64,000 nt of DNA, taken from JAWLHJ01 sp040904945. GTDB taxonomy: Bacteria; Gemmatimonadota; Gemmatimonadetes; Longimicrobiales; Gaopeijiaceae. The stretch covers positions 1 to 64,000 of the forward strand of contig JBBDSM010000003.1 in the NCBI GenBank assembly GCA_040904945.1, read 5' to 3'. The notes under the pieces are model-generated. The model saw only the letters and a program-made list of their open reading frames with translations, ran no database searches and was not told the DNA's origin. The first letter of the stretch is position 1. Every line of letters starts with the position of its first letter. The position numbers and the translations under genes are program-made. Below are positions 1-8,283 of the stretch, in pieces.

Positions 1-38
1 GATATCCGCAAGACCCTCGTGCGCGGCCCACCAGACTT

Positions 39-56
39 CTACCACGGGCTGCTAGG
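39..56 (-). repeat. Left copy of an 18-bp inverted repeat bracketing ligD-channel-ku
   Basis: Read on the minus strand this is CCTAGCAGCCCGTGGTAG, identical over all 18 bases to plus-strand 4597-4614; the match stops at both flanks. The two copies face each other on either side of the end-joining genes. No transposase or target duplication is visible, so a mobile origin is only a possibility. Confidence 0.6.
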
Positions 57-98
57 GCGCGCCGGCCTCGACGGCCGGTGCCGTCCGATGGGAAGGGC

Positions 99-134
99 GA
101 GAGCCCGGGCAGCCATCGCGCCGCCCGGGCTCTC
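99..134 (-). terminator. Hairpin downstream of ligD, probable terminator
   Basis: A perfect 12-bp stem (GAGAGCCCGGGC with its complement) and a 12-nt loop lie about 35 bp beyond the ligD stop. There is no long T-tract on the minus-strand exit side, so efficiency is uncertain. The remaining bases before ligD show no recognisable gene. Confidence 0.55.
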
Positions 135-168
135 GTGCGTCCCGGCCACTCGTGCGGCCCGGCCGAGC

Positions 169-2682
169 TCAGCCCACCAGTTCTCCCAGCTTCCCGAGTG
201 CCGCCATGAGGTCGGGTTCCTCGTCGAGGACGGGGGCAAGCGGATCGCGGCCGAGGCGCTCCATGCGCTCCGGCACGGTCCGGATGGTGTAGTCGGCCAG
301 CGCGAGACCGGGCCCGACCTCGCCCCAGTCGAGGGGCGCCGAGACTGGAGCGCCCGGGAGTGGCCGGACCGTGAACGGCGCCGCGATCAGGCGTCCATGC
401 CCGTTCTGGACGAAGTCGATGTAGACCTTCCCCTCGCGTCGTCCCGGAGCCCGCGTGAGCGTCGCGATGTCCGGCCGCCGTGTTACGACCACCCGTCCGA
501 GCAGTTCCGCCAGCGTGCGCGACTGGTCGTGATCGAGCCGTCCCGCCAGCGGCAGCAGCACGTGCATCCCAAACGACCCGCTCGTCTTCGGATACGACGG
601 GAGGCCGATCTCGTCGCACAGCGCGCGTACCTCGAGCGCCACGGTGACGACGTCCTCGAACGGCGCCTCCTTCGGGTCGAGGTCCAGGACGCACCAGTCC
701 GGATGGTCGATGCTGTCCGCCCGGGACGACCAGATGTGGATGGGGATGGTCCCCAGATTCACGACGTACAGGAGCGCGTCGACGTCGTCGGCCACGAAGT
801 ACGACAGCTCCCGCTCCGACCCTTCGCTCCAGACCGTGAGCGTGCGGATCCAGTCGGGCGCATGCGGAGGCGCGTCCTTCTGGAAGAACGACTTCCCGTC
901 GATTCCATCCGGGTAGCGGGTCATGACCAGCGGGCGGTCCCGCAGATACGCGAGCATCCAAGGCGCGACGAGGCGATGATATTCCAGGAGATCGCCCTTG
1001 GTGTAGCCGTCGGCCGGCCAGAACAGCTTGTCGAGATTGGTGAACCGTGGGCCGTTCTCGGCGGGAGGGAGTGGGGGCGGCAACTCGACCTTGGGAACGT
1101 CGTCCCGGCATTCGCCCGGCTCTTTGTCGTCGCGCAAGCGGTTGAACACCGGATGCCGGAGCAGCCCCTGTTCGGTCCGCTCCTTGAAGCGGACCTCCAC
1201 CACCAGCTCGGGCCGCGCCCAGTGGTGCTTCGGACCGTCGGGAACCGGTCCTCCCGTGCAAGGGGACGCGTCGACCTCGCCTTCCTCCAACACGCCGCCG
1301 ATGTCGACGAGGTCACGCTGGCTGAAGCCGCTTCCCACGCTTCCGGCGTAGCGGAGCTCGTCGCCGTCCCAGCGGGCGAGGTGGAGGGCGCCGAAGCCGC
1401 CCCGGCTCCCCTCTCCCTCGGTCCAACCGACCACCACGAAATCCTCCACGCGCTCCCTGCGGAGCTTGATCCAGCTCCGGCTCCGCCCACCGCGGTACAC
1501 CGCCCCCCCGTCCTTCGCGACGATCCCCTCCAGGTCCATGCGCTCGACTTCGGCGAACATCGCCTCGCCGTCCCGCTCGATGTGCTCCGAGTACCGCACG
1601 GGCCCCACGGTCGGCACCAGGTCCTCGAGGATTGCTTTCCGCTGGGTGAGCGGGAGCGCGCGGAGGTCGTAGCCTTCGACGGCCAGGACATCGAACGCGT
1701 AGAGCGTGGCGGGCACGGACCATGACGCCCGGACCGCGGGGAGAGGCCGCGCGATGCGGCCACGCTTCTGCAGCTGGCCGAACGAAGGCTTCCCGTCCGG
1801 ACCGTGCACGACGACTTCGCCGTCCAGCACGAGTCCCTGATACGGCAGGCCGCGGACGGCCCGCGCCACGTCGGGGAAGGTGGCGGTGAGGTCGTTCCCG
1901 TTCCGCGACAGGAGCACCGCTACCCCATCCTCCCGCCCTGCGAGCAGGCGATATCCGTCGTACTTGAGCTCGAACAGCCAGCCGTCACGCGAGAACGGGC
2001 GGTCCTCGGAGGTGGCGAGCATGGGGCTGATGTCCCCGACGAAGACCGGTCGCCGGCGCGCGCCGGCCTCTTCCAGGCGAGCGCGCAGCGCCTGGGCCCG
2101 GAACTCGATCTCCGGAAACTCCTCGACGGTGAGCCCCGAGTAGATCGAGTCGTGGGGGTAGGCCTCGGTCGAGCCGTCGGGGTCCTCGTGCGCGTCCCGC
2201 TCCTTGATGAGGAGCCAGGAGCGGTCGTCTTGCTTCGTCTTCACGAGCGTCCAGAGGCCCTTCAGCTTGTGACCGTGGAGCTCAAAGAGGAGCTTGCCCT
2301 TCTGGAGCCCTTGGTCGAAGTCCTCTTTCGGGACACAAACGCCCCGGTCCCAGACGATCATCGCGCCGGCGCCGTATTCCCCCTGGGGGATGACGCCTTC
2401 GAACTCGGCGTACTCGAGCAGATGGTCCTCGGTGCGCACGGCCAGGCGCTTGTCCGCCTGCGAGGGCGAGGGTCCTTTCGGGACGGCCCAGGAGAGAAGC
2501 GCACCCTCGTGCTCCAGGCGCAGATCCCAATGGAGCTGTCGCGCCGCGTGGTGCTGAACCACGAATGCGCTTCCCCCCGAGAGGACCTGGCCGCCGAACG
2601 GCTCGGGTGTATGCGTCGGGTCGCGCTTCGCGCGGTAGTCTGCGAGGCGGGCGTCCGGATCGTTGGGAAGGCGGGGCGACAT
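169..2682 (-). CDS. ligD: ATP-dependent DNA ligase D (LigD), PE-LIG-POL type
   Basis: Multifunctional enzyme of bacterial non-homologous end joining: trims 3' ends, fills in and seals double-strand breaks together with Ku. In the 837-residue product the order is 3'-phosphoesterase (about 10-190, with HHAARQLHWDLRLE near residue 44), ligase (about 215-520, adenylation motif ELKYDGYR with K240) and a primase-like polymerase (about 545-837, catalytic DLD near 667). This is the Pseudomonas-type order, not the mycobacterial one. An ATG at 2805 would add an Arg-rich, low-complexity N-terminus; I chose the ATG at 2682 because an AGGGGT ribosome-binding site precedes it and homology starts soon after. 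It diverges from the channel gene across 150 bp, with ku just beyond. Confidence 0.95.
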   Translation of the reverse strand: MSPRLPNDPDARLADYRAKRDPTHTPEPFGGQVLSGGSAFVVQHHAARQLHWDLRLEHEGALLSWAVPKGPSPSQADKRLAVRTEDHLLEYAEFEGVIPQGEYGAGAMIVWDRGVCVPKEDFDQGLQKGKLLFELHGHKLKGLWTLVKTKQDDRSWLLIKERDAHEDPDGSTEAYPHDSIYSGLTVEEFPEIEFRAQALRARLEEAGARRRPVFVGDISPMLATSEDRPFSRDGWLFELKYDGYRLLAGREDGVAVLLSRNGNDLTATFPDVARAVRGLPYQGLVLDGEVVVHGPDGKPSFGQLQKRGRIARPLPAVRASWSVPATLYAFDVLAVEGYDLRALPLTQRKAILEDLVPTVGPVRYSEHIERDGEAMFAEVERMDLEGIVAKDGGAVYRGGRSRSWIKLRRERVEDFVVVGWTEGEGSRGGFGALHLARWDGDELRYAGSVGSGFSQRDLVDIGGVLEEGEVDASPCTGGPVPDGPKHHWARPELVVEVRFKERTEQGLLRHPVFNRLRDDKEPGECRDDVPKVELPPPLPPAENGPRFTNLDKLFWPADGYTKGDLLEYHRLVAPWMLAYLRDRPLVMTRYPDGIDGKSFFQKDAPPHAPDWIRTLTVWSEGSERELSYFVADDVDALLYVVNLGTIPIHIWSSRADSIDHPDWCVLDLDPKEAPFEDVVTVALEVRALCDEIGLPSYPKTSGSFGMHVLLPLAGRLDHDQSRTLAELLGRVVVTRRPDIATLTRAPGRREGKVYIDFVQNGHGRLIAAPFTVRPLPGAPVSAPLDWGEVGPGLALADYTIRTVPERMERLGRDPLAPVLDEEPDLMAALGKLGELVG

Positions 2683-2832
2683 ATCGGCCAACTTACCCCT
2701 CGGCGCCGCGAACGCATCCCTCGACTCGACGCGCCCCCCCCCGACGTGCTGCGATCTTCCCGGCTTGACCGCGGCGCGCTTCTGCCGAATCCTCCGAGCA
2801 CCCACGAAGCCCTCCGACCCCGCGACAGCCCG

Positions 2833-3693
2833 ATGCCTCCCGAGCCACGGACCAGTGAGTTAACCGCCGCCGGCGCACCGGGCTCCCCCAGAGCCCGCAC
2901 GTTCAAGATCATCTTCGAGCACGATACCGTGGGCGGGCGCGCCTTCGACGTGCTTCTCTTCGTTGCCATCCTGGCGAGCGTGCTGGCCGTCATGCTGGAG
3001 TCGGTCGCGGATGTTCGCGACGACTATGGCCAAGCGTTACTCACGGCGGAGTGGTGCTTCACGGCGCTCTTCTCGCTGGAGTACGCATTGCGCCTATGGT
3101 GCGTTCAACAGCCACGCAATTACGCGCGCAGCTTCTTCGGCGTCATCGACTTGTTGGCCGTGCTGCCCACCTACGTGAGCCTACTCGTCCCGGGCGGGCA
3201 GGTGCTCATGGCGGTCCGGATCCTCCGGGTCATGCGTGTCTTCCGTGTGCTGAAGCTCACCCGTTACGTGGGGGAGGCGAGCCATCTCGGCGCCGCGCTG
3301 CGGGCGTCCCGGTTCAAGATTACGGTCTTCCTCCTCGGGGTATTCAGCACCGTCATCGTGGTCGGCTCCATCATGTATCTGGTCGAGGGACCGGCGTCGG
3401 GCTTCACGAGCATCCCGAAAGGCGTCTACTGGGGCATCGTGACGCTGACGACCGTCGGCTTCGGAGACATCACGCCCGTAACCCCGCTCGGCCAAGCGCT
3501 GGCCGCCATCGTCATGATCATGGGATACGGCATCATCGCGGTCCCCACCGGAATCGTAACCGCCGAGCTCAGCCGGCTCCCACGGGGAGAGCAGACCGCA
3601 GGGGTGGTCTGCTCGACCTGCGGCACGCGGGAAACCGACGCCGAGGCGCGCTTTTGTCGCCGGTGCGGGGACACCCTCGATGGGGGCGGGTAG
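2833..3693 (+). CDS. Voltage-gated-type cation (potassium) channel with C-terminal zinc ribbon
   Basis: A 286-residue six-helix channel subunit. Hydrophobic segments at about 37-55, 70-90, 103-120, 163-184 and 220-245 are visible. The S4-like voltage sensor RILRVMRVFRVLKLTR (129-144) has a basic residue every third position. The pore loop carries the potassium selectivity filter TTVGFGD (206-212). The tail adds a putative zinc ribbon, C260-x2-C263 and C275-x2-C278, which is not part of the standard Kv fold and may sense metal or redox state (inference). It sits between divergent ligD and co-directional ku. A run of six T at 3697-3702 directly follows the stop and could mark weak termination. 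The reading frame continues far upstream antisense to ligD, but that part has no channel homology, so the ATG at 2833 is the start. Confidence 0.88.
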   Translation: MPPEPRTSELTAAGAPGSPRARTFKIIFEHDTVGGRAFDVLLFVAILASVLAVMLESVADVRDDYGQALLTAEWCFTALFSLEYALRLWCVQQPRNYARSFFGVIDLLAVLPTYVSLLVPGGQVLMAVRILRVMRVFRVLKLTRYVGEASHLGAALRASRFKITVFLLGVFSTVIVVGSIMYLVEGPASGFTSIPKGVYWGIVTLTTVGFGDITPVTPLGQALAAIVMIMGYGIIAVPTGIVTAELSRLPRGEQTAGVVCSTCGTRETDAEARFCRRCGDTLDGGG

Positions 3694-3725
3694 CGCTTTT
3701 TTCCGTTGCATCCGCGGGAGCCGAC

Positions 3726-3748
3726 GTCATATGTTTCCGAAATATGAC
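3726..3748 (+). promoter_or_regulatory. Dyad overlapping the ku start codon
   Basis: GTCATAT, a 9-nt spacer and ATATGAC form a perfect 7-bp inverted repeat. The ku ATG (3744-3746) lies inside the right arm and no Shine-Dalgarno sequence is close. It could be an operator or a hairpin controlling initiation; the sequence alone cannot decide. Confidence 0.4.
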
Positions 3749-4601
3749 CGCACGCGCCATCGCATCTTCGACGATTTCGTTCGGGCTCGTCTCGCTCCCG
3801 GTGAAGCTCTACTCCACCGCCGAGTCGGGCCGCCGGATCTCCTTCAACATGATCTGGAAGGAGCGTGGGGTCCGTGTGCGCCAGCAGTACATCGACCCGG
3901 CGGACGGAGCCGTCGTCCCGAAGGACGAAATCGTGAAGGGGTACGAGTTCGCCAAGGACCAGTACGTCCTCTTCAGCGACGAGGAGCTCAAGGCCGTCGA
4001 GGCGCCCAAGTCCGACGAGATCGAGATCGTTCGGTTCATCCCGGAGGGCTCCGTCGGCCGGCTGTACTTCAACAAGGCCTACTACCTCGGTCCGGACAAG
4101 GGAGGCGCGCGGGCCTACCGGCTGCTGGCCGCGGCGCTCGAGGAGACCGGCCGGGTCGCGCTCGCCAAGCACGCCACCCGGGGCAAGCAGTACCTCGTCG
4201 TGGTTCGGCCCCACGAGGAAGGGCTGCTCCTCGAGCAGCTCTACTACGCCGACGAGATTCGACCCTTTTCCGAGGTTCCGCTCGAGGACGGCGAGGTGAA
4301 CGAAGCAGAGCTCGAGCTCGCCACCAAGCTGATCGACCAGGCCGCGGCCGACGACTTCGAGCCGAGCGAGTTCGAAGACGAGGTCCGAGCACGGATGCTC
4401 GAGCTGATCGAGCAGAAGGTGGCCGGCCAGGAAATCACGGCGGCGCCCTCCGCCGAGCCCAAGACTCAGATCATCGATCTCATGGCCGCCCTCAAGGCGT
4501 CCATCAAGGAGTCCGAGGGCGAGCGGAAGCCCGCGACCAAAGCCGGCAAGAAGGGCGACTCCGGAACGGGAAAGAAGACGACGAAGCGGAAGAAGGCCTA
4601 G
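3744..4601 (+). CDS. ku: Non-homologous end-joining protein Ku
   Basis: Homodimeric ring protein that binds DNA double-strand ends and recruits LigD. The 285-residue product opens with the family's typical N-terminus (ISFGLVSLPVKLY near residue 11). It carries the Ku core to about residue 215 (for example HATRGKQYLVVVRPHEEGLL), then a Lys-rich tail ending KKTTKRKKA, as in many bacterial Ku proteins whose basic extensions bind DNA. Size is normal. The start is fixed by homology; the nearest GGGAG lies about 24 nt upstream, too far for a standard ribosome-binding site. Its stop codon lies inside the right copy of the 18-bp inverted repeat. The ligD partner lies about 1 kb away on the opposite strand. 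Confidence 0.95.
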   Translation: MTARAIASSTISFGLVSLPVKLYSTAESGRRISFNMIWKERGVRVRQQYIDPADGAVVPKDEIVKGYEFAKDQYVLFSDEELKAVEAPKSDEIEIVRFIPEGSVGRLYFNKAYYLGPDKGGARAYRLLAAALEETGRVALAKHATRGKQYLVVVRPHEEGLLLEQLYYADEIRPFSEVPLEDGEVNEAELELATKLIDQAAADDFEPSEFEDEVRARMLELIEQKVAGQEITAAPSAEPKTQIIDLMAALKASIKESEGERKPATKAGKKGDSGTGKKTTKRKKA

Positions 4602-4614
4602 CAGCCCGTGGTAG
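4597..4614 (+). repeat. Right copy of the 18-bp inverted repeat
   Basis: CCTAGCAGCCCGTGGTAG begins in the last codons of ku (the TAG stop is within it) and matches the minus strand at 39-56 perfectly. Confidence 0.6.
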
Positions 4615-4648
4615 TCGAGTTGACGTCGCGCGCCGCGCCCGTCGTCCC

Positions 4649-5485
4649 ATGAGAGGATACACCACCCGCGAGGTCTCCGAGATCCTGGAGCTCCCGGCGT
4701 CCCGGATTCGTGACTGGACGCGCCGCGGACTGCTCGACCCCGAGCGGGGACCGAGGGGCGCGTACCGGTTCTCCTTCCAGGACGTCGTCCTGCTCCGAAC
4801 CGCACGCGAGCTCCTCGACCAGAGCGTCTCGACCCGCAGGGTCCGCGTCGCGCTGGAGGCACTCCGGGAACAGCTTCCCGAAGGCAGACCGCTGAGCGGC
4901 GTCCGCATTGCCGCATGGGGCGACCGGGTGGTGGTCCACGACGCCGACGCCGTGTGGGAACCCCTCTCCGGGCAGATGACGCTGGACTTCCCGGTGTCCG
5001 AGGTCGTGACCCGGGCCGAGCCGATCGTGCGCCGCGGCCTCGACCGGCCCGGCGCCCCTTCGAGGCCGACCGCCGACGACTGGTACGACACCGGGCTCGA
5101 CCTCGAGGCGGTATCGTCCCAGGAGGCCGTGGCGGCCTACCGTCGGGCCTTGGACATCGATTCGTCCCACGCGGAGGCGCACCTGAACCTGGGACGCCTC
5201 CTTCACGAGGCCGGCGAGACGTCCGAAGCGCTGAGCCACTATCGGCGCGCCACGGAGGCGAGCCCGCCCGACGCCAGGGCTCTCTACAACGCCGGTGTGG
5301 CTCTGGAGGACCTGGGACGACCCGGGGAGGCGGTCGAAGCCTACGTGGCGGCTATCGACCTCGATCCGGCACTCGCCGCGGCGCACTTCAACCTGTCGCG
5401 CCTCCACGAGTCCGAGGGGCGAAAGGCCGAGGCACTCGAGCACCTCGTGGCGTACAAGCGACTGCGGGACGCGGGCGCGGGCTGA
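4649..5485 (+). CDS. MerR-type HTH regulator fused to TPR repeats
   Basis: The 278-residue product starts with a MerR-like winged helix (about 1-70: YTTREVSEILELPASRIRDW, then a wing with RGAYRFSFQDVVLLR). A linker of about 75 residues follows. At least three tetratricopeptide repeats then occupy about 145-270 (for example AHLNLGRLLHEAGETSEALS and ALYNAGVALEDLGRPGEAVE). MerR domains bind DNA and TPRs bind proteins, so this is probably a regulator whose input is a protein partner rather than a small ligand (inference). There is no dimerisation coiled coil of the classical MerR kind. It begins 47 bp after ku on the same strand and converges on the POT transporter 33 bp downstream. Confidence 0.75.
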   Translation: MRGYTTREVSEILELPASRIRDWTRRGLLDPERGPRGAYRFSFQDVVLLRTARELLDQSVSTRRVRVALEALREQLPEGRPLSGVRIAAWGDRVVVHDADAVWEPLSGQMTLDFPVSEVVTRAEPIVRRGLDRPGAPSRPTADDWYDTGLDLEAVSSQEAVAAYRRALDIDSSHAEAHLNLGRLLHEAGETSEALSHYRRATEASPPDARALYNAGVALEDLGRPGEAVEAYVAAIDLDPALAAAHFNLSRLHESEGRKAEALEHLVAYKRLRDAGAG

Positions 5486-5518
5486 CACGGCAGACGAGCC
5501 GCGCCGCCCGGCACGCCC

Positions 5519-7024
5519 TCAGCTCTTCCCCACCAGTCGCTTCACCCACGGGCTCACCACGAGCCCCACGAGGCCGACCGCCCCGATGATGAGGGCCACC
5601 GTCCGGAACAGCTCGAACGGCAAGAGCGTCTCGAGACGGCCCGCGACGAGCCCCGCGAACAGGTTGCCGAGCGCCGTACCCACGAACCAGATCCCCATCA
5701 TCTGACCGACGCGGCGGGCCGGCGACAGCTTCGTGACCGCCGAAAGCCCGATGGGCGAGATGGCCAGCTCGCCGACCGTGTGGAAGAAGTACGTCACCAC
5801 CAGCCAAGCGGGAGATACCGGGCTGTCCGGAGAGGCGTTGGCCGCGCCCCACGCCAGCACGAAGAAACCGACGGCCAGGCTCAACAAGCCGAGACCGGCC
5901 TTGGCCGGGATCGACGGGTCGGCCCCGCGCTTCTCCAGCCACACCCAGAGCGATCCCACGATCGGCGCCAGGATGATGATGAAGAGCGGGTTGATGGACT
6001 GCAGCGTCGACGCCGGGATCTCCATCCCGAAGACGGTGCGGTCGGTGAGGTCCCGGGCGAACAGGTTCAGCGACGTGCCCGCCTGCTCGAAACCCGACCA
6101 GAACACGGCCACCAGCAGGAACAGCCAGAAGATGACGGCCATGCGCTTGTTCTCGTCGGGCGTGTGCCCACCCATCGTCCACACGTAGACGAAGTAGAGC
6201 GCGACGAGAAAAAGCACACCGTAGCCGAGCGCTGTGGCGATCTGCGTCAGCGTGAACGGGAGCACCCCGCTCCACACCAGATATCCGAAGGTCACCGCGC
6301 CGAGGACCACGGCGGCGAAGCCTCCGAAGAAGTGTCGGGCCAGCCGGGCCCGCACCTCGGAAGGGTCCAGAGAACGTAGCAGACCCGCATCGCCGAGATA
6401 CCCCGCTCCGAGCCGGTACTGCACGAGGCCCAGCACCATGCCGACCCCGGCCGCGGCGAAGCCCCAGTGCCACTGATACCCCTCGCCCAGGTACCCCGTG
6501 ACGAGCGGGCCGAGGAAGGCACCGAGGTTGATACCCATGTAGAACACGGAGAAGCCCGCGTCGCGCCGGGCGCCCCCTTCCGGGTAGAGCTCGCCGACGA
6601 TGCTGCTCACGTTCGGCTTCAGGAGCCCTGTCCCGCAGATGACGAAGAAGAGCCCGAGGAAGAAGAAGAACAGCCCCGGCACGGCCATCGTGAAGTGTCC
6701 GGCGGCGATGATCCAGCCACCGACCCAGATCGCCTTCCGCTGCCCCCAAAGGTTGTCCGCGATCCAGCCCCCCGGCAGCGCGAGGATGTAGACGAGGCTC
6801 GTGTAGAGGCCGTAGATCGCGCCGGCCGTGGCCACGTCCAGGCCCAGTCCCGGGTTCACGCCGACCGTGGCGGTGGTCATGAAGAGGGTGAGGAGCGCGC
6901 GCATCCCGTAATACGAGAAACGCTCCCACATCTCGGTGAAGAAGAGGGTCGCGAGGCCGCGAGGGTGGCCGAGGAAAGTCTTTGGACCGGGGAGCGGAGC
7001 CGTCGGGACGTCGGTGGTGCTCAA
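5519..7024 (-). CDS. POT/PTR-family proton-dependent oligopeptide transporter
   Basis: Inner-membrane major-facilitator protein that imports di- and tripeptides with protons. The N-terminus contains the family signature (TEMWERFSYYGMRALL, about 30-45), followed by many hydrophobic helices. The NPLFIIILAPIVGSLWVWLEKRG segment region and the late conserved SPIGLSAVTKLSP stretch also fit. At 501 residues it has the usual length. It is monocistronic as far as seen; the 155 bp to the next gene hold no obvious structure. The actual substrate range cannot be read from sequence. Confidence 0.92.
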   Translation of the reverse strand: MSTTDVPTAPLPGPKTFLGHPRGLATLFFTEMWERFSYYGMRALLTLFMTTATVGVNPGLGLDVATAGAIYGLYTSLVYILALPGGWIADNLWGQRKAIWVGGWIIAAGHFTMAVPGLFFFFLGLFFVICGTGLLKPNVSSIVGELYPEGGARRDAGFSVFYMGINLGAFLGPLVTGYLGEGYQWHWGFAAAGVGMVLGLVQYRLGAGYLGDAGLLRSLDPSEVRARLARHFFGGFAAVVLGAVTFGYLVWSGVLPFTLTQIATALGYGVLFLVALYFVYVWTMGGHTPDENKRMAVIFWLFLLVAVFWSGFEQAGTSLNLFARDLTDRTVFGMEIPASTLQSINPLFIIILAPIVGSLWVWLEKRGADPSIPAKAGLGLLSLAVGFFVLAWGAANASPDSPVSPAWLVVTYFFHTVGELAISPIGLSAVTKLSPARRVGQMMGIWFVGTALGNLFAGLVAGRLETLLPFELFRTVALIIGAVGLVGLVVSPWVKRLVGKS

Positions 7025-7179
7025 GAGGCCTCTCCTGCCGGGGTTCGGGTGCCACGGAGCGCGGCCAACCTACCGGCTCGAAGCGGCGCCCGCCACGGTG
7101 CCCCCGGCTCTGGACAGGGCCGCCCGGGCCGTCATCATTAGGAGGCCTCGGTAGGAGAGCCCCGATCCCCGGAGGAGCG

Positions 7180-7356
7180 TTGCAAGACATCGCCGATTTC
7201 CTGATCGCGACCCCGATCGTCCTTTTCCCGATCCTGGTCGTGGTCGCGATGATGGCGTTCGCGCTCCTCAAGAAGCTCCTGAAGATGGCTGCGGTCCTCG
7301 CGATCGCGGGCGTGCTCTACGTCCTTCTCATGGAGTACTTCGGGCCCGGGTTCTGA
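7180..7356 (+). CDS. Small membrane protein, unknown function
   Basis: A 58-residue hydrophobic protein starting at TTG, with GGAGGAG immediately upstream (7171-7177); the frame further upstream is low-complexity and antisense to the transporter leader. Two hydrophobic stretches (about residues 6-24 and 30-50) flank a LLKKLLK basic turn, suggesting a helical hairpin or a single long membrane segment. The gene ends one base before the convergent DUF5777 gene. I do not recognise a family. Confidence 0.5.
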   Translation: MQDIADFLIATPIVLFPILVVVAMMAFALLKKLLKMAAVLAIAGVLYVLLMEYFGPGF

Positions 7357-7357
7357 C

Positions 7358-8209
7358 TCAGAACGCGATACGCCGCGTGATGTTGAAGCCGATGCGCCAC
7401 TCGTCGGGCGTGAACTCGACGGCGCTGCCGCCGAGCAGCTGCGACGGGTTCATGCGCGTCTGGTTCGTGAGCAGCAGCTTGAAGAAGTGGCCGCGCGTCC
7501 GGATCTCGAAGCCGAGGGCGCCGCTGTCGAACGCCCGGCCCGGCCGCTCCTCCGAGACGATCCATTCCGCGATCAGGCCGAGGTTATCAGTCGCCGCCAC
7601 CCGCCCGTGCAGGCCGAGCACGAAGGCATCGTCGGGCTCGATGTCGCGGATCCGCGGATTGCGCAGGTAGGTCGGCACGATCCCGACGGACACGGTCTCG
7701 CCGAATCCCAGGTCGAGCACACCCTGGAGATAGGCTTGCGTCTCGTTGTCGGTCCGGCCGTCGGTCACCCCCTGCGGCGACGCCGTGTTCCAGGCGATGG
7801 CACCCGTGACGCCGAACGCGAACGGAAGGCCTTCCGAACCGCCTTCGACAAGGCGCGTGCTCCCCCACAACTCCACGTTGTCGGCCAGATTGCTCCTCCT
7901 GACGCCCAGGAGGGCCGCGCCGGTCACGGCGTAGGCGAGCCCGAGCCGATTGATCACCGGTCCGTCCAGCCCCCAGAACGCTTCGCTCCCGTCGGAGATG
8001 GCCGGTGTGAACCGGTGTGAGATCTCGAACAGCAAATCCCCCGCGGGTAGCGTCGTCGTGGTCGGCAGGTTGGCCGCGTGGGACGAATGGAAGATCTGGG
8101 CGGCGAGAGGGCGCGAGCCGAGCGGGGCTCCCTCCGGGAGCGCGGTGCCGACCGCCAGCGCGGCGGCCGCGACCAGCAGGCGAAACGGGGCAGACGGCGA
8201 AGCGGTCAT
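7358..8209 (-). CDS. DUF5777-family outer-membrane beta-barrel protein
   Basis: A 283-residue exported protein with an N-terminal signal peptide (hydrophobic stretch at about 10-22, cleavage near LAAQIF). The following segment FHSSHAANLPTTTTLPAGDLLFEISHRF-like region (about 40-68) matches the start of DUF5777. The rest alternates polar and hydrophobic residues and ends in an aromatic residue, as expected for a barrel. DUF5777 proteins often accompany cytochrome and copper-handling genes in Bacteroidota and Gemmatimonadota; no such neighbour is present here, so the role is open. A strong AT-rich dyad 20 bp upstream suggests specific regulation. Confidence 0.72.
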   Translation of the reverse strand: MTASPSAPFRLLVAAAALAVGTALPEGAPLGSRPLAAQIFHSSHAANLPTTTTLPAGDLLFEISHRFTPAISDGSEAFWGLDGPVINRLGLAYAVTGAALLGVRRSNLADNVELWGSTRLVEGGSEGLPFAFGVTGAIAWNTASPQGVTDGRTDNETQAYLQGVLDLGFGETVSVGIVPTYLRNPRIRDIEPDDAFVLGLHGRVAATDNLGLIAEWIVSEERPGRAFDSGALGFEIRTRGHFFKLLLTNQTRMNPSQLLGGSAVEFTPDEWRIGFNITRRIAF

Positions 8210-8229
8210 GAATTCCTCCGGGAGCGGGT

Positions 8230-8255
8230 ACGAATTTTGGTACCCCTAAATTCGT
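8230..8255 (-). promoter_or_regulatory. AT-rich dyad upstream of the DUF5777 gene, candidate operator
   Basis: ACGAATTT, a 10-nt spacer containing GGTACC, then AAATTCGT: a perfect 8-bp inverted repeat in an otherwise GC-rich sequence, ending 20 bp before the start codon. The size and symmetry suit binding by a dimeric repressor or activator, but no specific regulator can be named. Confidence 0.5.
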
Positions 8256-8283
8256 GCACCCCCAGGTGCGGCGCCAGGGTGGG

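Noticed and set aside
1804..2832. In-frame extension of the channel gene antisense to ligD
   Set aside because: The extended residues are Arg/Pro-rich with no channel homology, while ligD is clearly coding on the other strand.
39..4614. ligD-channel-ku as a transposon
   Set aside because: The 18-bp inverted repeat has no transposase, target duplication or terminal consensus; kept only as an observation.
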